A stretch of DNA of 33,876 bases from Raineyella sp964402325. GTDB taxonomy: Bacteria > Actinomycetota > Actinomycetes > Propionibacteriales > Propionibacteriaceae. Both the position numbers and the translations under genes were made by a program. Each line of letters starts with the position of its first letter. Position 1 is the stretch's first letter. Location: assembly GCA_964402325.1 (NCBI GenBank), contig CAYOBI010000024.1:1-33876 (forward strand). Direction: 5' to 3'. The notes under the pieces were generated by a model. The model ran no database searches. It was not told the origin of the DNA and was given only the letters and a program-made list of their open reading frames with translations. This document shows, in pieces, positions 30,491 through 33,876 of this stretch.

Positions 30491-30536
30491 TCCAGGCAGA
30501 TCTGCGTCGTTCTCGGGGGATCGGTAGACGGCCCCA

Positions 30537-30542
30537 TAGAGT
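30537..30542 (+). promoter_or_regulatory. -10 box of AAA ATPase gene (leaderless)
   Basis: TAGAGT (TANNNT) ends six bases before the GTG start at 30549, mirrored by the thiM promoter on the other strand 47 bases away. Confidence 0.5.
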
Positions 30543-30548
30543 GGCCGC

Positions 30549-31730
30549 GTGGACCCGATCCAGAACCCGTACGCGCCGGGGGCCGGGCAACGACCGCCCG
30601 CCCTGACCGGCCGCGACGACGAGTTGGCGGCCTTCGACGTCGTGCTCGCCCGGGTGGCCAAGGGGCGGCCGGAGCGTTCGATGGTGCTCACCGGGCTGCG
30701 CGGCGTCGGCAAGACCGTGCTGCTGAACACGTTGCGCTCCTCCGCGGTCCGCGCCGGCTGGGGCACCGGCAAGTTCGAGGCCCGCCCCGGCCAGTCGCTG
30801 CGCCGCCCGCTCGGCGCCGCCCTGCACATGGCGGTCCGCGAGCTCGGCCACCCCTCGCGGACCGAGTCCGTGCTGGGGACCGTACGGTCCTTCGTCGAGG
30901 CCGACGCGAAGCCCGGCACCAAGCTGCGGGACCGCTGGAACCCGGGTATCAACGTGCCTGCGACGCGGGGACGGGCCGACTCGGGCGACATCGAGATCGA
31001 CCTGGTCGAGGTGCTCACCGACATCGGCGGGGTGGCCCTCGACCTCGGCACCGGCGTCGCGCTGTACGTCGACGAGATGCAGGACCTCGAGCCGCCGGAC
31101 GTGTCGGCGGTCTGCGCCGCCTGCCACGAACTGAGCCAGCAGGGGCTGCCGCTGATCGTCGTCGGCGCCGGCCTGCCGCACCTGCCGGCGGTGCTGTCGG
31201 CGTCGAAGTCCTACTCCGAGCGGCTGTTCCGCTACGTACGGATCGACCGGCTGTCCCGGGAGGCGGCCGACGCCGCGCTGGCCGGACCGGCCGCTGACGA
31301 GGGCGCCGGCTACGACCCGGAGGCGCTGGCCGCCCTCTACCGGGCCACCGGCGGCTACCCCTACTTCATCCAGGCGTACGGCAAGGCGGTCTGGGACGTG
31401 GCGACCGTCTCGCCGATCACCGCCGAGGACGTCGCGGTCGCGGTGCCGCAGGCCGAGTCGGAGCTGGCCGTCGGCTTCTTCGGCTCGCGCTACGAGCGGG
31501 CCACCCCGGCCGAGCGGGAGTACCTGCGGGCGATGGCCGAGATCGGCGGGGAGGACCCGGTGGGCACCGCCGAGGTCGCCGCCCACCTCGAGCGCCGGCC
31601 GCAGAGCCTCTCCCCGGCCCGCGACTCGCTGCTGAAGAAGGGCCTGGTCTACTCCGGTGAGCGCGGCAGGGTGCAGTTCACCGTGCCGCACTTCGGCCGC
31701 TACCTGTGCGGCACGCCGGCCGCCGACTGA
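30549..31730 (+). CDS. AAA/Orc1-Cdc6-like ATPase with C-terminal winged helix
   Basis: A 393-residue cytoplasmic ATPase. N-terminal LTGRDDELAAFDVVL is followed by Walker A LTGLRGVGKTVLLNTL (about residues 47-62), Walker B VALYVDEMQDLE near 175, a sensor-like LIVVGAGLP, then a lid (YRATGGYPYFIQAYGKAVWD) and a C-terminal winged helix (GTAEVAAHLERRPQSLSPAR, then DSLLKKGLVYSGERGRVQFT). Such proteins resemble archaeal Orc1/Cdc6 and STAND-type ATPases; many actinobacterial copies are uncharacterised. It stands alone, divergent from thiM and upstream of sbcD. A role in DNA transactions is a guess from fold and neighbour only. Confidence 0.8.
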   Translation: MDPIQNPYAPGAGQRPPALTGRDDELAAFDVVLARVAKGRPERSMVLTGLRGVGKTVLLNTLRSSAVRAGWGTGKFEARPGQSLRRPLGAALHMAVRELGHPSRTESVLGTVRSFVEADAKPGTKLRDRWNPGINVPATRGRADSGDIEIDLVEVLTDIGGVALDLGTGVALYVDEMQDLEPPDVSAVCAACHELSQQGLPLIVVGAGLPHLPAVLSASKSYSERLFRYVRIDRLSREAADAALAGPAADEGAGYDPEALAALYRATGGYPYFIQAYGKAVWDVATVSPITAEDVAVAVPQAESELAVGFFGSRYERATPAEREYLRAMAEIGGEDPVGTAEVAAHLERRPQSLSPARDSLLKKGLVYSGERGRVQFTVPHFGRYLCGTPAAD

Positions 31731-31807
31731 CGGGCCCTGACCCGGTCCCGACACGGGTCGCGACACGCGGGGGAGCGGTGTTCGGCGGAAATGTCAGAGC
31801 CCCGTCC

Positions 31808-31813
31808 TAGCGT
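31808..31813 (+). promoter_or_regulatory. -10 box of sbcDC (leaderless)
   Basis: TAGCGT (TANNNT) ends seven bases before the sbcD ATG. No LexA-type palindrome is seen nearby. Confidence 0.5.
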
Positions 31814-31820
31814 CCAGGGC

Positions 31821-32978
31821 ATGCGCATCCTGCACACCGCTGACTGGCACCTCGGCCGCACCCTGCACGGCGCGAGCCTGCAGACAGCCCACGAGGCCTT
31901 CGCCGACCACCTCGTCGAGCTGGTCGAGCAGGAGGGGATCGACGCCGTGCTCGTCGCCGGCGACGTGTACGACCGGGCCATCCCGCCGGTCGAGTCGGTC
32001 GAGCTGCTCGGCGACACGCTGTGCCGGCTGACCGCGCGGACCCGGGTGGTGATCACCTCGGGCAACCACGATTCGGCGGTCCGGCTGGGCTTCGGTGCGA
32101 GCATGTTCCGCGACCGGCTGGCCGTACGGACCCGGGTCGCCGAGGTCGGCGCGCCGGTCGTGCTGCCGGACGCGCACGGTGACGCCGGGCTGGTGGTCTA
32201 CCCGGTGCCCTACCTCGACCCGGACGCCAGCCGGCAGGAGCTCGGCGGGGTGGAGCGGACGCATGCGGCGGTGGTCGGCGCCGCGGTCGAGCGGATCGCG
32301 ACGGACCGCGCCCGGTTCGACCCGGCGGTGCCGGTGGTGGTGCTGGCGCACGCGTTCGTCGGCCGGGGAGCCACCTCGGACTCCGAGCGCGACATCCGGG
32401 TGGGCGGGGTCGATGCGGTGCCCTCCGCCCTGTTCCGGTCTGCCGACCCGGCGTACGTGGCGCTGGGGCACCTGCACCGTGCGCAGCGGACCGGCGACCC
32501 GGAGCACGACCCGCTGATCCGCTACTCCGGCTCGCCGCTGGCCTTCTCCTTCTCCGAGGCCGACCACGTCAAGTCCAGCGTGATCGTCGACGTCGACGGG
32601 CTGGTCCCGGCGGTGCGGACCGTCCCGGCTCCGGTCCCGCGCCGGCTGGTGCGGGCCCGCGGCACCCTCGCCGAGCTCGAGTCCTCCGCCTGGGACGCGG
32701 ACCGCGACGCCTGGGCGGAGGTGACCGTCACCGACCCCGTCCGGACCGCCGACATGATGGCCCGGGCCCGGGCCTGCTTCCCGTACCTGTTGACCTTCGC
32801 CCACCAGCCCGCCGACCGGGCCGGTGCGGGGCCTGCCCGGGTCACCGCGACGGTGGACCCGATGGAGGTGCTGCACGACTTCGTCGCGGACGCCGGCGGC
32901 CGGGACGCCACCACCGAGGAGGAGCTGGTGCTCCGGGACGCGTACGAGGCGGTCCAGCGGCAGATGGCGGTGGCCTGA
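31821..32978 (+). CDS. sbcD: exonuclease SbcCD subunit D
   Basis: A 385-residue Mre11-family nuclease that, with SbcC, opens hairpins and processes double-strand breaks. Phosphoesterase motifs are all present: MRILHTADWHLGR with Asp8/His10, AVLVAGDVYDRA near 45-55, TSGNHDSAVRLG near 82, VVLAHAFV near 177, and ALGHLHRAQ near 215. The ATG at 31821 puts the first beta strand at the N-terminus as in the family; a 10-residue longer form from 31791 lacks support. Its TGA overlaps the sbcC ATG by one base. Confidence 0.93.
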   Translation: MRILHTADWHLGRTLHGASLQTAHEAFADHLVELVEQEGIDAVLVAGDVYDRAIPPVESVELLGDTLCRLTARTRVVITSGNHDSAVRLGFGASMFRDRLAVRTRVAEVGAPVVLPDAHGDAGLVVYPVPYLDPDASRQELGGVERTHAAVVGAAVERIATDRARFDPAVPVVVLAHAFVGRGATSDSERDIRVGGVDAVPSALFRSADPAYVALGHLHRAQRTGDPEHDPLIRYSGSPLAFSFSEADHVKSSVIVDVDGLVPAVRTVPAPVPRRLVRARGTLAELESSAWDADRDAWAEVTVTDPVRTADMMARARACFPYLLTFAHQPADRAGAGPARVTATVDPMEVLHDFVADAGGRDATTEEELVLRDAYEAVQRQMAVA

Positions 32979-33824
32979 TGCAACTGCATCGGCTGCGGCT
33001 GCGGGGAATCGGGCCGTTCCCGGACGAGTGCAGCATCGACCTCGACGCGCTCGGCGTCGGCGGGCTGTTCCTGATCGAGGGACCGACCGGGTCGGGCAAG
33101 TCCACCCTGCTCGACGCGATCACCTTCGCCCTGTACGGCGGCCTGGCCAACTCGGAGGCCAGCGACGAGCGGCTGCACTCCGCGCACGCCGCCCCCGAGG
33201 TGGAGCCGTACGTCGACCTGGTCTTCTCCACCGGCGCCGGTGACTTCCGGATCTGGCGCCAGCCGAAGTACGAGCGGCCCAAGCAGCGCGGCGCCGGCAC
33301 CACCACCCAGAACCAGCAGGTGCGGCTGTGGAAGCTCAGCCCCGACGACCTCGAGGCGGTGCTGGCCGGCGGCGAGGCCGGCGAGGTGCGGTCCACCCGC
33401 ACGCAGGAGGTGGGCGTCGAGATCCCCCTGCTCACCGGCCTGACCCGCGACCAGTTCACCCAGACGGTGCTGCTGCCGCAGGGGAAGTTCGCCACCTTCC
33501 TGCGCGCGCGCCCCGACGACCGGCGCGCCGTGCTGCAGCGGGTGTTCGGCACCCAGCTGTACGAGAACGTGCAGAAGAAGCTGATCGACGGTGCCAAGGA
33601 GCTCCGCCGGACGCTGGACCACCACCGGGCCGCGATCGGCAAGGCCGCCGCCGTGTACGGCGCCCGGATCGGCGCGCCGACCGAGGACACCGCCGGGCTG
33701 GAGACGGCGGCGCTCGAGGGACCCGATGCGGTGACCGCCCGGCTGGACGCCGACGCGGCCCGGCTCGCCGCCGACGTCGCCCGGACCGGGGCAGCCGCCG
33801 ACGTCGCCGAACGCGCCGAGACGA
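32978..33824 (+). CDS. sbcC: exonuclease SbcCD subunit C, N-terminal part
   Basis: The first 282 residues of a Rad50-like ATPase normally about 1000 residues long. Walker A is GPTGSGKST at residues 35-43. The family's Q-loop region appears as TQTVLLPQGKFATFLRA. The rising charged helical stretch after about residue 205 is the start of the coiled coil. The gene is coupled to sbcD. It is not biologically truncated: the frame runs into adapter sequence at 33825, so the remaining coding region was lost at the contig end. Confidence 0.9.
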
Positions 33825-33876
33825 AGATCGGAAGAGCACACGTCTGAACTCCAGTCAGACGTGTGCTCTTCCGATC
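33825..33876. other. Illumina adapter sequence (artefact)
   Basis: From 33825 the sequence matches the TruSeq 3' adapter (begins AGATCGGAAGAGC, 33 bases), then from about 33858 the reverse complement of the same adapter (GACGTGTGCTCTTCCGATC). This is a library artefact, not genomic DNA, and it creates a false stop codon in sbcC. Confidence 0.98.

Noticed and set aside
30549..33824. A defence island around the AAA ATPase and SbcCD
   Set aside because: SbcCD is a housekeeping repair pair, the ATPase has no toxin, nuclease or sensor partner, and thiamine genes flank it. No defence signature was found.

Overview
The window is a very GC-rich chromosomal stretch from an actinobacterium. A Propionibacteriales-type organism is my best guess from codon style, the mycobacteria-like cca / DUF6049 / murJ / sigM block and the Gram-positive Tad pilus genes; no 16S gene is present to settle it. 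It is a draft scaffold: a 100-N gap lies inside an E1-alpha gene (22244-22343), and the last 52 bases are Illumina adapter, so the final gene (sbcC) is cut off artificially.

Layout. (1) 1-4944: a TSUP exporter and a formate/nitrite channel on the minus strand, a paired-palindrome operator region, an unknown protein, L-lactate dehydrogenase with an LldR-like operator, then a luciferase-like monooxygenase coupled to a 110-aa protein. (2) 5038-12509: the cell-envelope block, sigM-like sigma factor, MurJ fused to a pseudokinase, a DUF6049 secreted protein (all minus, joined by 4-base overlaps) and a divergent tRNA nucleotidyltransferase. (3) 12510-13399: decayed DNA holding the tails of an M20 amidohydrolase and of a DUF222/HNH protein, plus a terminator. 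(4) 13400-21899: a compact nine-gene Tad/Flp pilus operon (SAF protein, CpaE-like protein, TadA, TadB, TadC, pilin, two TadE-like proteins, and a membrane protein carrying LysM and a SARP/BTAD-type regulator domain). (5) 21990-26346: acetoin/pyruvate dehydrogenase E1-alpha and E1-beta with a stand-alone lipoyl domain, then DUF485 plus an ActP-like acetate symporter. (6) 26421-26760: a flavin-reductase remnant and a candidate 6C-type small RNA. (7) 26817-33824: DUF2207 membrane protein, MscS channel, ThiM-ThiE, an AAA ATPase, and SbcD-SbcC.

Two themes cut across the window. Many cotranscribed genes are joined by ATGA overlaps, so translational coupling is the rule. At least six first-in-transcript genes have a TANNNT -10 box 6-8 bases before the start codon, which points to leaderless mRNAs. 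Acetate, acetoin/pyruvate, lactate and formate/nitrite genes lie close together, suggesting a fermentative or overflow-carbon lifestyle (inference).

I see no CRISPR array, phage, insertion sequence, tRNA or rRNA. The most unusual items are the Tad-operon LysM/BTAD membrane protein with a strong internal start site, the apparent CTG start of the TadE gene, and the E2-less dehydrogenase cluster.
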